This document shows positions 9,139 through 17,271 of a stretch of DNA of 64,000 nucleotides, in pieces. The stretch is from NCBI RefSeq assembly GCF_024298925.1, contig NZ_CP101283.1:310001-374000 (forward strand). The letters run 5' to 3'. A program made the position numbers and the translations under genes. The stretch is from Phenylobacterium sp. LH3H17 (GTDB taxonomy: Bacteria; Pseudomonadota; Alphaproteobacteria; Caulobacterales; Caulobacteraceae). Under the pieces are notes generated by a model that worked only from the letters and a program-made list of their open reading frames with translations, ran no database searches and had not been told where the DNA came from. The number at the start of each line of letters is the position of its first letter. The stretch's first letter is position 1.

Positions 9139-9756
9139 TTGGCTAATTTCCTGCACGAAGGCGATCTGCCGGCGGGCGTCCTTATGGACGCCGAGGCCGT
9201 GGCGGTGGATTCCGAGACCATGGGCCTGCGGCTGGGCCGCGATCCGCTGTGCGTGGTCCAGCTCTCCGACGGCAAGGGCGACGCCCATGTGGTGCGCCTG
9301 TCGCGGCCCGACTACGACGCCCCCAATCTGAAGCGGCTGCTGACCGATCCGAAGATCGTGAAGATCTTTCACTTCGGCCGCTTCGATATCGCCATGTTCC
9401 ACCTGCACCTTGGGGTGATGACCGCCCCCGTCTACTGCACCAAGATCGCGTCGAAGCTGGCGCGGACCTATACAGACCGCCATGGGCTGAAGGATGTCTC
9501 GCGGGAGCTGCTGGGCGTCGACATGTCCAAGGCGCAGCAGAGCTCCGATTGGGGGGCGGCCAAGCTTTCCGACGACCAGCTCGCCTATGCGGCCTCCGAC
9601 GTGCTGCATCTGCACGCCCTGCGCGCGCGGCTGGACGCCATGCTGGTCCGCGAGGGCCGCGACCACCTGGCCCGCGCCTGCTTCGACTTCCTGCCCCACC
9701 GCGCCATGCTGGACGTGGCGGGATGGGAAGAGGTCGATATCTTCGCCCACGCATGA
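9139..9756 (+). CDS. Ribonuclease D-like 3'-5' exonuclease (short form)
   Basis: 205-residue DEDD-superfamily exonuclease covering only the catalytic domain; the C-terminal HRDC domains of E. coli RNase D (about 375 residues) are absent, as in many alphaproteobacterial forms. Metal-binding acids are visible: Asp24 and Glu26 in AVDSETMGL, the Asp of HFGRFDIAMF, and the Tyr...Asp pair of YAASDVLHLHALR. Likely acts in tRNA 3'-end maturation or RNA turnover, and it follows a tRNA gene. The TTG start at 9139 follows a weak purine stretch (GGAG, GAGG). Confidence 0.88.
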   Translation: MANFLHEGDLPAGVLMDAEAVAVDSETMGLRLGRDPLCVVQLSDGKGDAHVVRLSRPDYDAPNLKRLLTDPKIVKIFHFGRFDIAMFHLHLGVMTAPVYCTKIASKLARTYTDRHGLKDVSRELLGVDMSKAQQSSDWGAAKLSDDQLAYAASDVLHLHALRARLDAMLVREGRDHLARACFDFLPHRAMLDVAGWEEVDIFAHA

Positions 9757-9764
9757 GGTCCTAG

Positions 9765-10382
9765 GTGACCGACGCCGCCATCTCCGCCTCTCCAGGACCG
9801 CGCCGGGACTTCGCCCGGTGGCGCCGGCGCTCGCGGATGATCCGGCGGTTGCGGATTCTGCTGCCGGGCGCGATCGCGCTGATCCTGCTGACCATGGGCG
9901 GTTTCGTGGTCCAGGCCACGGTGATGGGCGGGCGCGCGACGCCGGCCGGGGACGACGAACCGATCCAGCTGGTCAATCCCCGCTTCGTCGGCCGCGACGA
10001 CAAGGGCCGCGCCTTCGTCCTGACAGCCAAGGTGGCGGTGCGCGACGAGGGCGACTATCAGCGCGTGGTTCTGGAGAAGCCGACCCTGATCCTCGACGAG
10101 GAGGGGCCCAATCCCACGCGGATCACCGCCAAATCCGGCGTCTACCGCGAGGACCGCCGGGTGCTGAACCTGGACGGCGGCGTCAAGATGAACGGGGCCA
10201 ACGCCAATTTCGACACCGCCAGCTCGATCTTCAACACCGCCACCGGCGAGCTGGAAGGTCAGGGCCAGATATCGGGCGTCGGATCGCTTGGCGAAATCAC
10301 CGCGAAGTCCTATGGCGTGTACGACAAGGGCGAGCGCTTGGTCTTCAAGGGCGGCGTGCGCGGCCAGATAAATTCGAAGTAG
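9765..10382 (+). CDS. lptC: LPS export ABC transporter periplasmic protein LptC
   Basis: Bitopic inner-membrane protein that passes lipopolysaccharide from the LptBFG transporter to the LptA bridge. A basic N terminus (residues 11-30) is followed by one membrane span at about 30-50 and a periplasmic beta-jellyroll of the LptC/OstA type (LVNPRFVGRDDKGRAFVLTA; ITAKSGVYREDRRVLNLDGGV). The 205 residues match the family. GTG start 8 bases after the RNase D stop. First of lptC-lptA-lptB. Confidence 0.92.
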   Translation: MTDAAISASPGPRRDFARWRRRSRMIRRLRILLPGAIALILLTMGGFVVQATVMGGRATPAGDDEPIQLVNPRFVGRDDKGRAFVLTAKVAVRDEGDYQRVVLEKPTLILDEEGPNPTRITAKSGVYREDRRVLNLDGGVKMNGANANFDTASSIFNTATGELEGQGQISGVGSLGEITAKSYGVYDKGERLVFKGGVRGQINSK

Positions 10383-10420
10383 ACTTCCACGGACTGGGTT
10401 TGGGGCGCGGGGCTTCCCAC

Positions 10421-11002
10421 ATGGGCTTCATGAGCATGAGCAAGCTTGAGATGAAACGCTGGGCCGCCGGGGCCTGCGCCCTGGGCCTCCTGGCCGCGGG
10501 GCCTGCCAGCGCGCAGCTCTCACAGGATTCCGACGCCCCCGTCGATATCACCGCCGACTCCCTCGAAGTGGTCAACACCCAGTGCCTGTCGATCTGGAGC
10601 GGTTCGGCCGAGGCCCTGCAGGACCGCACCCGGCTGCGCGCCGACGTGCTGAAGACCTACAGCAAGAAGGGGCCCGCCAAGGCCGGCGGCAAGGGCGCCA
10701 CCTGCGGCGAGCTGGACCGCATGGAGGCCATCGGCAACGTCTATTACGTGACCCCCCAGCAGAAGGTGCGCGGCGACGCGGCCGACTATGACGTGCCGGG
10801 CGAGCGAATCGTCATCACCGGCGACGTGGTGGCGGTGAACGGCCAGAACGTGCTGCGCGGCGAGCGGTTGACCGTCAATGTCGCAACCGGCGACGCCCAG
10901 ATGCAGTCGAATTCCAAGGGCCGCGGCGGCAAGGCGCGCCCGCGAGCGGTGATCTATCCCCAGAAGCAGCAAGCGGCGGGGCCGTCCGCCCCGCGTCGCT
11001 AG
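10421..11002 (+). CDS. lptA: LPS transport periplasmic protein LptA
   Basis: OstA-type periplasmic protein that forms the bridge carrying lipopolysaccharide to the outer membrane. A signal peptide is clear (MKRWAAGACALGLLAAGPASA, cleavage before QLSQ), followed by the OstA pattern VDITADSLEVV and repeated beta strands (RGDAADYDVPGERIVITGDVV; VLRGERLTVNVATGDAQM). Four in-frame ATGs (10421, 10430, 10436, 10451) precede or open the signal sequence and none has a strong ribosome site; the first is listed, but any may be real. It ends one base before lptB. Confidence 0.9.
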   Translation: MGFMSMSKLEMKRWAAGACALGLLAAGPASAQLSQDSDAPVDITADSLEVVNTQCLSIWSGSAEALQDRTRLRADVLKTYSKKGPAKAGGKGATCGELDRMEAIGNVYYVTPQQKVRGDAADYDVPGERIVITGDVVAVNGQNVLRGERLTVNVATGDAQMQSNSKGRGGKARPRAVIYPQKQQAAGPSAPRR

Positions 11003-11003
11003 G

Positions 11004-11759
11004 GTGCCCGAACGCTTCGCCACCCTGCCGGAACTCGCCGGCGAGGGACTTGTGGTCGATAATATCGGCAAGTCCTTCCGCGGCCGTCCGGTGGTCAAGG
11101 GCGTCTCCCTGCGGCTGGCCCGCGGGGAGGTGGTGGGCCTGCTGGGCCCCAACGGTGCGGGCAAGACCACCTGCTTCTACATGATCACCGGCCTGATCCC
11201 GGCCGACTACGGCTCGATCTATCTGGACGGCGAGAACATCACCGGCCAGCCCATGTACCAGCGCGCCCGCATGGGCGTGGGCTACCTGCCGCAGGAAACC
11301 TCGATCTTCCGCGCCATGAGCGTCGAGGAGAATGTCATGGCGGTGGTGGAGCTGCGCGAGACCAGCGCCGCCCGCGCCAAGGCCACGGTCACCGAACTGC
11401 TGGAAGAGCTGCACATCGAGCACCTGCGCAAGTCGCCGGCCATCTCGCTGTCGGGGGGCGAGCGCCGCCGGGTGGAGATCGCCCGGGCCCTGGCCTCCGA
11501 GCCCTCCTTCATGCTGCTGGACGAGCCCTTCGCCGGCATCGACCCCCTGGCTATCGCCGACATCCGCGAGGTGATCTCTTACCTGAAGGGCCGCGGCATC
11601 GGCATCCTGATCACCGACCACAATGTCCGCGAGACCCTGGACATCATCGACCGCGCCTCGATCATCCACGCCGGCGAAGTGCTGTTCGAAGGCTCTCCCG
11701 CCGAGATCGTCGACAACCCCGAAGTCCGCCGCGTCTATCTGGGCGAACACTTCGGCTGA
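11004..11759 (+). CDS. lptB: LPS export ABC transporter ATP-binding protein LptB
   Basis: Cytoplasmic ATPase that powers LPS extraction with LptF/LptG, which are not in the window. All ABC motifs are intact: Walker A GPNGAGKTT (48-56), Q-loop GYLPQETSIFR, signature LSGGERRRVEIARAL, Walker B FMLLDEPFAGID, and the H-loop ITDHNVRETL. 251 residues. The GTG start sits one base after the lptA stop, implying translational coupling. Confidence 0.97.
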   Translation: MPERFATLPELAGEGLVVDNIGKSFRGRPVVKGVSLRLARGEVVGLLGPNGAGKTTCFYMITGLIPADYGSIYLDGENITGQPMYQRARMGVGYLPQETSIFRAMSVEENVMAVVELRETSAARAKATVTELLEELHIEHLRKSPAISLSGGERRRVEIARALASEPSFMLLDEPFAGIDPLAIADIREVISYLKGRGIGILITDHNVRETLDIIDRASIIHAGEVLFEGSPAEIVDNPEVRRVYLGEHFG

Positions 11760-11856
11760 GCGCGGGCCAGCGCCTGGACAAATCAGGCTTGAGACGCGCC
11801 AATACCGATCCGCAGCGTCTCTACGTGCCGACCGCTTCTCGGCGCGGGGTGCCGAT

Positions 11857-12001
11857 CTCCTCCTCTCCTCCCCCGTCTTCTCGGGGGGAGAGGGTCGGGT
11901 GAGGGGGCTTTGCCGCTGCTTTGAGTCTGCTGAGAGGCCGGATTGCGCCGCAGCGCGCCGCAGAGCCTACCCTCTCCCCTCAAGCGGGGAGAGGAGGAGC
12001 T
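11857..12001. repeat. Pair of opposed palindromic repeats downstream of lptB
   Basis: Two GC-rich elements in opposite orientation lie between convergent lptB and the WYL gene. The left one (11857-11910) is the hairpin CCTCCCCCGTC...GGGGGGAGAGGG followed by TCGGGTGAGGGGG. The right one (11938-12001) repeats the CCGGATTGCGCCGC ... CCTCTCCCC/GGGGAGAGG element of 382-453. The right element extends into the last codons of the WYL gene and supplies its stop. Confidence 0.65.
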
Positions 12002-12720
12002 TTCGGCGGCCGCGGCGGCGGTCGGTTGGGGATGCTGGCCCGCCACTTGGCGCGCAGGGCGGCGGGACGTTCAGGGTAGCGGTCTTCCAGGAAGGCCGCC
12101 TCCTCCACCCGGTCGGTGCGGAAGCTGCGGAAGTCCTGGCGCAGCTCGCACCAGCCGATCAGCAGGCGGACGGTCTGCATGTAGCCCACGGTGATAGGCC
12201 AGATCAGCCGCTCGGTCGGGCGCTCCTGCTCGTCGCGGTACTTGAGGTGGATCTTGCGGCCGCCGCGGATGGCCAGGCGAACCTGGGCCATGTCCACGCG
12301 GTCAGGCTCGGTCATCCAGGCGGGCGGGACCCGGCTGGTCGGCTCCAGGGCATAGGGGCGCAGGCGCTCGGGCACCGCGGCGGCGATCTTGGCGATCAGG
12401 TCCTCGGCGGCGCGGGCCAGGGCCGGGTCGCCGCGGCCGATCACCCACTGGGCGCCCAGGACCGCCGCCTCGATCTCGTCCGGCGTCAGCATCAGGGGCG
12501 GCAGGTCGAACCCCTGGTCCAGCACATAGCCCATGCCGGCCTCGCCGCGGATCGGCACCCGCTGGCCCATCAGGGTGGCGATGTCGCGATAGACCGTGCG
12601 CTTGGACGTCTCCAGCTCCTCGGCCACCTTGTCGGCGGTGATCGGCCCGCGCGATCGGCGGAGGATCTGGATGATCTGGAAGAGCCGGTCGGCGCGTCGC
12701 ATGGACATCCGCTTCGTCAT
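11980..12720 (-). CDS. YafY-type WYL-domain transcriptional regulator
   Basis: Predicted DNA-binding protein of about 246 residues: an N-terminal winged helix (RRADRLFQIIQILRR ... ITADKVAEELETSKRTVYRDI) and a C-terminal WYL effector domain ending GWCELRQDFRSFRTDRV. The WYL signature is degenerate here (VRLLIGW). The start is uncertain: ATG at 12720, 12708 or 12702, none with a clear ribosome site. It diverges from a GST gene across a spacer holding a likely operator. The C-terminal tail (PPKAPPLPA) is encoded by an interspersed repeat and is probably not conserved in relatives. Confidence 0.87.
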   Translation of the reverse strand: MTKRMSMRRADRLFQIIQILRRSRGPITADKVAEELETSKRTVYRDIATLMGQRVPIRGEAGMGYVLDQGFDLPPLMLTPDEIEAAVLGAQWVIGRGDPALARAAEDLIAKIAAAVPERLRPYALEPTSRVPPAWMTEPDRVDMAQVRLAIRGGRKIHLKYRDEQERPTERLIWPITVGYMQTVRLLIGWCELRQDFRSFRTDRVEEAAFLEDRYPERPAALRAKWRASIPNRPPPRPPKAPPLPA

Positions 12721-12740
12721 GACCGCAGCATGCCGCCACG

Positions 12741-12764
12741 CTGCTGACAACATGGTGGCAGCAG
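12741..12764. promoter_or_regulatory. Candidate operator between WYL regulator and GST
   Basis: Imperfect inverted repeat with half-sites CTGCTGACAAC and GTGGCAGCAG around a central ATG, placed midway between the divergent WYL-regulator and GST genes. Location and symmetry suit autoregulation plus control of the GST. Binding is inference. Confidence 0.5.
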
Positions 12765-12807
12765 ACGCGCGCTAAGCCTAGGGGGTCAAATCACGGGAGG
12801 GACCCCA

Positions 12808-13551
12808 ATGATCACGCTCCACGGCTTCGGCGCCGGTTTCGGACTTCCGGAAATCAGCCCCTATGTCACCAAGACCGAGGTGCACCTGCAGATGGCCGGG
12901 GTCGCCTATGAGCGGGTCGAGGCCCAGCGGGAGAGCTCGCCCAAGGGCCAGCTCCCCTGGATCGAGGACGACGGCGAGATGATCGCCGACAGCCACTTCA
13001 TCCGCCTGCACCTGGAGCGGAAGTACGGGGTCGACTTCGACGAGGGCCTCTGCCCGGTGCAGCGGGCCCAGGCCTGGGCCATCGAGCGGATGATCGAGAA
13101 CCACTTCGCCTGGACCATGGCCCACGTGCGCTGGCTCGTGCCCGAGAACTTCGCCAAGGGCCCGGCCATGTTCTTCAAGGACCTGCCGCCGGAGATGCAG
13201 GAGGACCTGCGCAAGCAGATCCAGCACGAGATCGGCGGTAATATCCGCGCCGTCGGGGTCGGCCGCCACTCGGAGGCCGAGATCCTAGGCCTGGGCGTGC
13301 GCTCGCTCGCCGCGCTTTCGGCCCTGCTGGGCGATCAGGTTTTCATGATGGGCGAGCGCCCGACCAGCCTCGACGCCGTCGCCTTCGGCATGCTGTCGGG
13401 TCTGATGACGCCCTATTTCGACGCCCCGATCCGAGACCGGGCCATGCGGTTCGACAACCTGGTCGCCTATGTCGATCGGATGATGGCCGGCGTCTATCCC
13501 GACCATGACTGGACCCCGCTGTTCCGCGCGCCCGAGGCGGTCGCCGCGTGA
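12808..13551 (+). CDS. Glutathione S-transferase family protein
   Basis: 247-residue two-domain GST. The thioredoxin-like half (about 1-80) contains QLPWIEDDGEMIADSHFIRLHLE, the usual cis-proline and glutathione gamma-glutamyl binding stretch, and an all-helical half follows (SLDAVAFGMLSG near 190). The substrate is unknown. GGGAGGG precedes the ATG. The divergent WYL regulator next door suggests inducible detoxification or stress response. Confidence 0.87.
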   Translation: MITLHGFGAGFGLPEISPYVTKTEVHLQMAGVAYERVEAQRESSPKGQLPWIEDDGEMIADSHFIRLHLERKYGVDFDEGLCPVQRAQAWAIERMIENHFAWTMAHVRWLVPENFAKGPAMFFKDLPPEMQEDLRKQIQHEIGGNIRAVGVGRHSEAEILGLGVRSLAALSALLGDQVFMMGERPTSLDAVAFGMLSGLMTPYFDAPIRDRAMRFDNLVAYVDRMMAGVYPDHDWTPLFRAPEAVAA

Positions 13552-13670
13552 CAGTGGCGCGCGGACGGCGCTCCCCCGCCGTCCGCGCGGCAATCCCAAT
13601 TTGAGGGAGTTAACTAATCGGTGGTGATGGGCGCCCTAGGTTTGAGCAAGATTCAGGCCAGGAGGCGGAT

Positions 13671-15161
13671 TTGGCGCTCGGCGCGCGTTTGGAACTTCGG
13701 CAAGGCCAGGGGCTGGTCATCACCCCCCAGCTGCAGCAGGCGATCAAGCTGCTGCAATTGTCGAACCTCGAGCTCGAGGCCTATGTCGAGGGCGAGCTCG
13801 AACGCAACCCGCTGCTGGCCCGCGACGAGACCGATCACGAGCCCGATCGCGAGGAGGCGCCGCGCGAATCGGACGACTTCTCCACCGACCAGATTCCGGA
13901 CGGCGGCGCCGAGCCGCACATGGACATCACCCACGACCAGGCCTCGCCCGGCGAGATCGCCACGGGGGATTCCGAAGCCCAGCACGCCGGCGGCGCCATC
14001 GACTGGTCCAAGGCCGGTTCGGGCGGGGGCGGCTTCGAGGACGGCGACGATTTCGAGGGCCGGCTGACCAAGGAAAAGACCCTGGGCGAGCATCTGCACG
14101 ACCAGCTCTCCGTGGCGCGGCTCTCGCCGGCCGAGCTCGCCGTGGCCACCGTACTGATCGATTCGGTCGACGAGGGCGGCTATCTGCGCTGCGACCTGCC
14201 CGACGCGGCCGAGCGGCTGGGCTGTGGTCTGCCAATGGTGGAATCGGTGCTGAAGACCCTGCAGGGATTCGAGCCCACCGGCGTCTTCGCCCGCGACGTG
14301 CGCGAATGCCTGTTGCTGCAGCTCCAGGAGCTGGACCGCTGCGACCCTGCGATGATGGCCCTGCTGGACAATCTCGAACTGCTGGCCAAGCGCGACATGA
14401 CCGCCCTGCGCAAGGCCTGCGGCGTCGACGACGAGGACCTGCGCGACATGGTCGCCGAGCTGCGGGCCCTGACCCCCCGGCCGGGCGCGGCCTTCGGCGG
14501 CGAACCCTCCCAGCCCGTGGCCCCCGATGTCTCCGTGCGCGAGGGCCAGGCCGGCCTGTGGCACGTGGAGCTCAACACCGACACCCTGCCCAAGCTGCTG
14601 GTCGACCAGCGCTACCACGCCCGGGTCTCCGGGGCGGCGCGCACCGACCAGGAGAAGGTCTTCGTGGCCGACTGCATGGCCAGCGCCAATTGGCTCGTGA
14701 AGAGCCTCGATCAACGCGCCAAGACGATCCTAAAGGTGGCCTCTGAGATCGTCCGTCAGCAGGACGGCTTCCTGGCCTACGGGGTGGAGCACCTGCGGCC
14801 GCTGAACCTCAAGACCGTGGCCGACGCCATCGGCATGCACGAGTCCACCGTCAGCCGGGTGACCTCCAACAAGTACATGGCCACCCCGCGCGGCATGTTC
14901 GAGCTGAAGTTCTTCTTCACCTCCTCCATCGCCTCGTCCTCGGGCGGCGAGGCCCATTCGGCCGAGAGCGTGCGCCATAAGATCAAGCAGCTGATCGACG
15001 CCGAGCGCACCGACAGCGACGTCCATTCCGACGACGCCATCGTCGACATCCTGAAGGAGACCGGGGTCGACATCGCCCGGCGCACGGTCGCCAAGTACCG
15101 CGAGGCCATGCGCATCCCCTCCTCGGTGGAGCGTCGGCGGATGCTCAAGGAAACCGCCTAG
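13671..15161 (+). CDS. rpoN: RNA polymerase sigma-54 factor
   Basis: 496-residue sigma-54. Region I is Gln/Leu-rich (LVITPQLQQAIKLLQLSN), followed by an acidic region II (40-140), the core-binding domain, the helix-turn-helix (TVADAIGMHESTVSRVTSNKYM) and the RpoN box ARRTVAKYREAM near the C terminus, which contacts the -24 element. The TTG start has AGGAGG 4-9 bases upstream. In many proteobacteria the order is lptA-lptB-rpoN-hpf-ptsN; here two gene pairs separate these members. Confidence 0.97.
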   Translation: MALGARLELRQGQGLVITPQLQQAIKLLQLSNLELEAYVEGELERNPLLARDETDHEPDREEAPRESDDFSTDQIPDGGAEPHMDITHDQASPGEIATGDSEAQHAGGAIDWSKAGSGGGGFEDGDDFEGRLTKEKTLGEHLHDQLSVARLSPAELAVATVLIDSVDEGGYLRCDLPDAAERLGCGLPMVESVLKTLQGFEPTGVFARDVRECLLLQLQELDRCDPAMMALLDNLELLAKRDMTALRKACGVDDEDLRDMVAELRALTPRPGAAFGGEPSQPVAPDVSVREGQAGLWHVELNTDTLPKLLVDQRYHARVSGAARTDQEKVFVADCMASANWLVKSLDQRAKTILKVASEIVRQQDGFLAYGVEHLRPLNLKTVADAIGMHESTVSRVTSNKYMATPRGMFELKFFFTSSIASSSGGEAHSAESVRHKIKQLIDAERTDSDVHSDDAIVDILKETGVDIARRTVAKYREAMRIPSSVERRRMLKETA

Positions 15162-15175
15162 GGCGCGGCCCTAAG

Positions 15176-15227
15176 GGTGGTGGAGAGGCGGCCTCAAGCG
15201 CCGAGCCCCGTCTCCCCATCCACCACC
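15176..15227. terminator. Hairpin between convergent rpoN and asd
   Basis: Nine-base outer stem GGTGGTGGA (15176-15184) / TCCACCACC (15219-15227) enclosing a further GC-rich inner stem (GGCGGC/GCCG). It lies between two stop codons, so a bidirectional terminator is likely. No T-run is present. The inner segment GGCCTCAAGC..CCGAGCCC resembles DNA at 59193-59215. Confidence 0.45.
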
Positions 15228-15268
15228 AAAGACGGTCACCCTCCCCCATGGATCGGGGAGCAAGCGCC

Positions 15269-16318
15269 TTAGCGCGCCAAGACCTCCGCGATCTGCACCG
15301 CGTTGAGCGCCGCGCCCTTCAGGAGCTGGTCGCCGGCCAGGAAGATCGACAGGGTGCGGCCGGTGGGGTCGGACAGGTCGGTGCGGATGCGGCCGACCGC
15401 CACCTCGTCCTGGCCCGAGACCTCGTTGGGCATCGGATAGCGGTTGGCGGCGTGGTCGTTGATCAGCCGCACGCCGGGGGCGTCGGCCAGCCACGCCTCG
15501 GCCTGGGAAGGCGTCACCGGGTTCTCGAACTCCACCACCAGCGACATGGAATGGGCTCGCAGAACCGGCACCCGCACGCAGGTGAAGGAGAGCCGCATCT
15601 CCGGGGCCGACATGATCTTGCGGATCTCGGCCATGGCCTTCAGCTCCTCGCCATTATAGCCGCTGGCCGGATCGACCTCGGCGTTGTGACTGAACAGGTT
15701 GAAGGCGTAGGGGTGCGGCAGGACCTGCGGAGCGTAGGTCTCGCCGGCCAGGTAGGCGGCGGTGGACTGCTCCAGCTCGGCCATGGCCGCGGCGCCGGCG
15801 CCCGACGCGGCCTGATAGGTGGCCCCGATCACCCGGACGACCTTGTTGTGCGCGTGCAGCGGCTGCAGGGCCATGACCGCGATGGCGGCCACGCAGTTGG
15901 GATTGGCCACGATCGCCGGACGGGAGGCCAGCAGCTCGCCGTTCACCTCCGGCACCACGAGGGCGATGTCGTCCTGCATGCGGAAGGCCGACGAGTTGTC
16001 GACCACCAGGCAGCCGGCCGCCGCGGCGATCGGAGCGTACTGGCGGCTGATCCCGCTGGAGGAGGCGAAGATGGCGATGTCCATGCCGGCGAAGCTCGAC
16101 TCGTCCAGGGCTTCGATGGTGACCTCGCGGCCGTTGTAGCTGACGGTCTTACCCGCCGAACGCGGCGAGGCCAGCAGGCGCAGGTCGCGGACCGGGAACC
16201 GGCGGCGTTCCAGGCAGCCGATCACTTCGCCGCCGACGGCGCCGGTGGCGCCTACGACCGCGACATTGAACAGCTTCTGGCCGGCGGGGCGGGCAGGGGC
16301 TTCGAGGGTGGACAGCAT
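15269..16318 (-). CDS. asd: Aspartate-semialdehyde dehydrogenase
   Basis: NADPH-dependent reduction of aspartyl phosphate to aspartate semialdehyde, the branch-point precursor of lysine, diaminopimelate, threonine, methionine and isoleucine. The N-terminal NADP fold has VVGATGAVGGEV (21-32), the SSSG loop is at 86-89, and the nucleophile is Cys142 in NPNCVA. The catalytic basic region lies in the second half (LPHPYAFNLFSHNAEVD). 349 residues. Upstream is a possible short leader peptide rich in residues of this pathway. Confidence 0.96.
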   Translation of the reverse strand: MLSTLEAPARPAGQKLFNVAVVGATGAVGGEVIGCLERRRFPVRDLRLLASPRSAGKTVSYNGREVTIEALDESSFAGMDIAIFASSSGISRQYAPIAAAAGCLVVDNSSAFRMQDDIALVVPEVNGELLASRPAIVANPNCVAAIAVMALQPLHAHNKVVRVIGATYQAASGAGAAAMAELEQSTAAYLAGETYAPQVLPHPYAFNLFSHNAEVDPASGYNGEELKAMAEIRKIMSAPEMRLSFTCVRVPVLRAHSMSLVVEFENPVTPSQAEAWLADAPGVRLINDHAANRYPMPNEVSGQDEVAVGRIRTDLSDPTGRTLSIFLAGDQLLKGAALNAVQIAEVLAR

Positions 16319-16376
16319 CAGGTCTCGTCTCCAGTGATGCCGGAGGAGGGGGAGCCTGTCTTCGAAGGAAATCGGC

Positions 16377-16399
16377 GACCCCGTCCTGGCGGCGGGGTC
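16377..16399 (-). terminator. Possible attenuator hairpin in the asd leader
   Basis: On the minus strand GACCCCG / CGGGGTC forms a 7-bp stem with a 9-base loop, between the end of the small leader ORF and the asd start. Its 5' arm can pair alternatively with GCGGGG inside the leader ORF (complement of 16440-16445). Only a weak U-rich stretch (GATTTCC) follows, so termination is uncertain. Confidence 0.35.
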
Positions 16400-16409
16400 C
16401 TTGGGGGTG

Positions 16410-16490
16410 CTACGCGGCGTGCGCGCGCCAAACCCCAGGCCCCGCGGGCATGGTGGTTTTAATCGCGCTTTTGATCATCGAACGACGCAT
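16410..16490 (-). CDS. Candidate asd leader peptide (26 aa)
   Basis: A 26-codon frame (MRRSMIKSAIKTTMPAGPG... ending at TAG) precedes asd. Within ten codons it has Ile, Lys, Ile, Lys, Thr, Thr and Met, the end products of the aspartate pathway that asd serves, as expected of an attenuation leader. It has no ribosome site, but a promoter-like TTTACA-17-CTATTT would place the transcript start within about a base of its ATG, so it could be translated leaderless, as is frequent in Caulobacter. The composition could be chance. Confidence 0.35.
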   Translation of the reverse strand: MRRSMIKSAIKTTMPAGPGVWRAHAA

Positions 16491-16497
16491 GGCCGCG

Positions 16498-16526
16498 AAA
16501 TAGTTCGAAGCTGGGCTGCTTGTAAA
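16498..16526 (-). promoter_or_regulatory. Putative asd promoter
   Basis: On the minus strand TTTACA and CTATTT are separated by 17 bases. The predicted transcription start falls at about 16491, next to the leader-peptide ATG and about 170 bases before the asd start codon. Confidence 0.4.
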
Positions 16527-16618
16527 CAGCGCAAAGCAGCGCAAATCCATTTCGTCGCTCGCGCGTTGTGGCTGCGCCACGATCTTGGAGCCGATAGTTG
16601 GGAGTCTTGGAAAGCAAT

Positions 16619-17239
16619 ATGACGCTGGCCGCCGGCGATCACCGAAAGCCGATCTCCCAGATCCTCCGCGACCTCGGCGAGCAGGAAAGCCTGTCCGTGG
16701 GCGAGGTCGTCGACCTGTTCGGCCGCCGGGCGTTCGGCGCGCTGATGTTCGTCTTCTCGATACCCAACCTGCTCCCTCTGCCACCGGGGTCATCCACCCT
16801 CCTGGGCGCGCCGCTGCTGCTGCTGTCGCCGCAGGTGGCGCTGGGCATATCCACGCTCTGGCTGCCGCGGATCATCGACGACCGCAAAGTGACGGGCGCC
16901 AGCCTCCATGTGGCCTTCAACCGGCTGCTCCCCTGGGTGGAGCGGATCGAGCAGGTTTCACGACCCAGGCTTACCTTCATGTTCGGGCCGGCGGGGGATC
17001 GGATCATCGGGGTGATCTGCACCCTGCTGTCTTTCGTGCTGATATTGCCAATCCCGCTGGGCAATCTGTTGCCAGCGCTCACGATTGGCGTGCTGGGCTT
17101 CTCCCTGTTCCAGCGGGATGGGGTTTTCGCCTTGCTGGGCTACGCCCTGGCGGCCGTGAGCGGCGCGGTTTTGTTCGTCGCAGCCGACCTGGTGATCGAT
17201 GGCGTTCGACATCTCGTGAACTGGTTCGGGGCCGCTTGA
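16619..17239 (+). CDS. ExoD family exopolysaccharide-synthesis membrane protein
   Basis: 206-residue inner-membrane protein of the ExoD family. ExoD of Sinorhizobium affects exopolysaccharide production and alkaline tolerance; the biochemical role is unknown. A soluble N terminus (PISQILRDLGEQESLSVGEVVDLFGRR) precedes several membrane spans (about 43-70, 130-160, 170-195). The conserved FGALMFVFSIPNLLPLPPGSS stretch matches the family. ATG 16619 has GGAAAG just upstream; a TTG at 16598 would add seven residues. The 300 bases to asd hold the asd leader and no other supported gene. Confidence 0.85.
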   Translation: MTLAAGDHRKPISQILRDLGEQESLSVGEVVDLFGRRAFGALMFVFSIPNLLPLPPGSSTLLGAPLLLLSPQVALGISTLWLPRIIDDRKVTGASLHVAFNRLLPWVERIEQVSRPRLTFMFGPAGDRIIGVICTLLSFVLILPIPLGNLLPALTIGVLGFSLFQRDGVFALLGYALAAVSGAVLFVAADLVIDGVRHLVNWFGAA

Positions 17240-17271
17240 CACCAACCGCGCGGAGGCGCGTTGTTCTTCAC

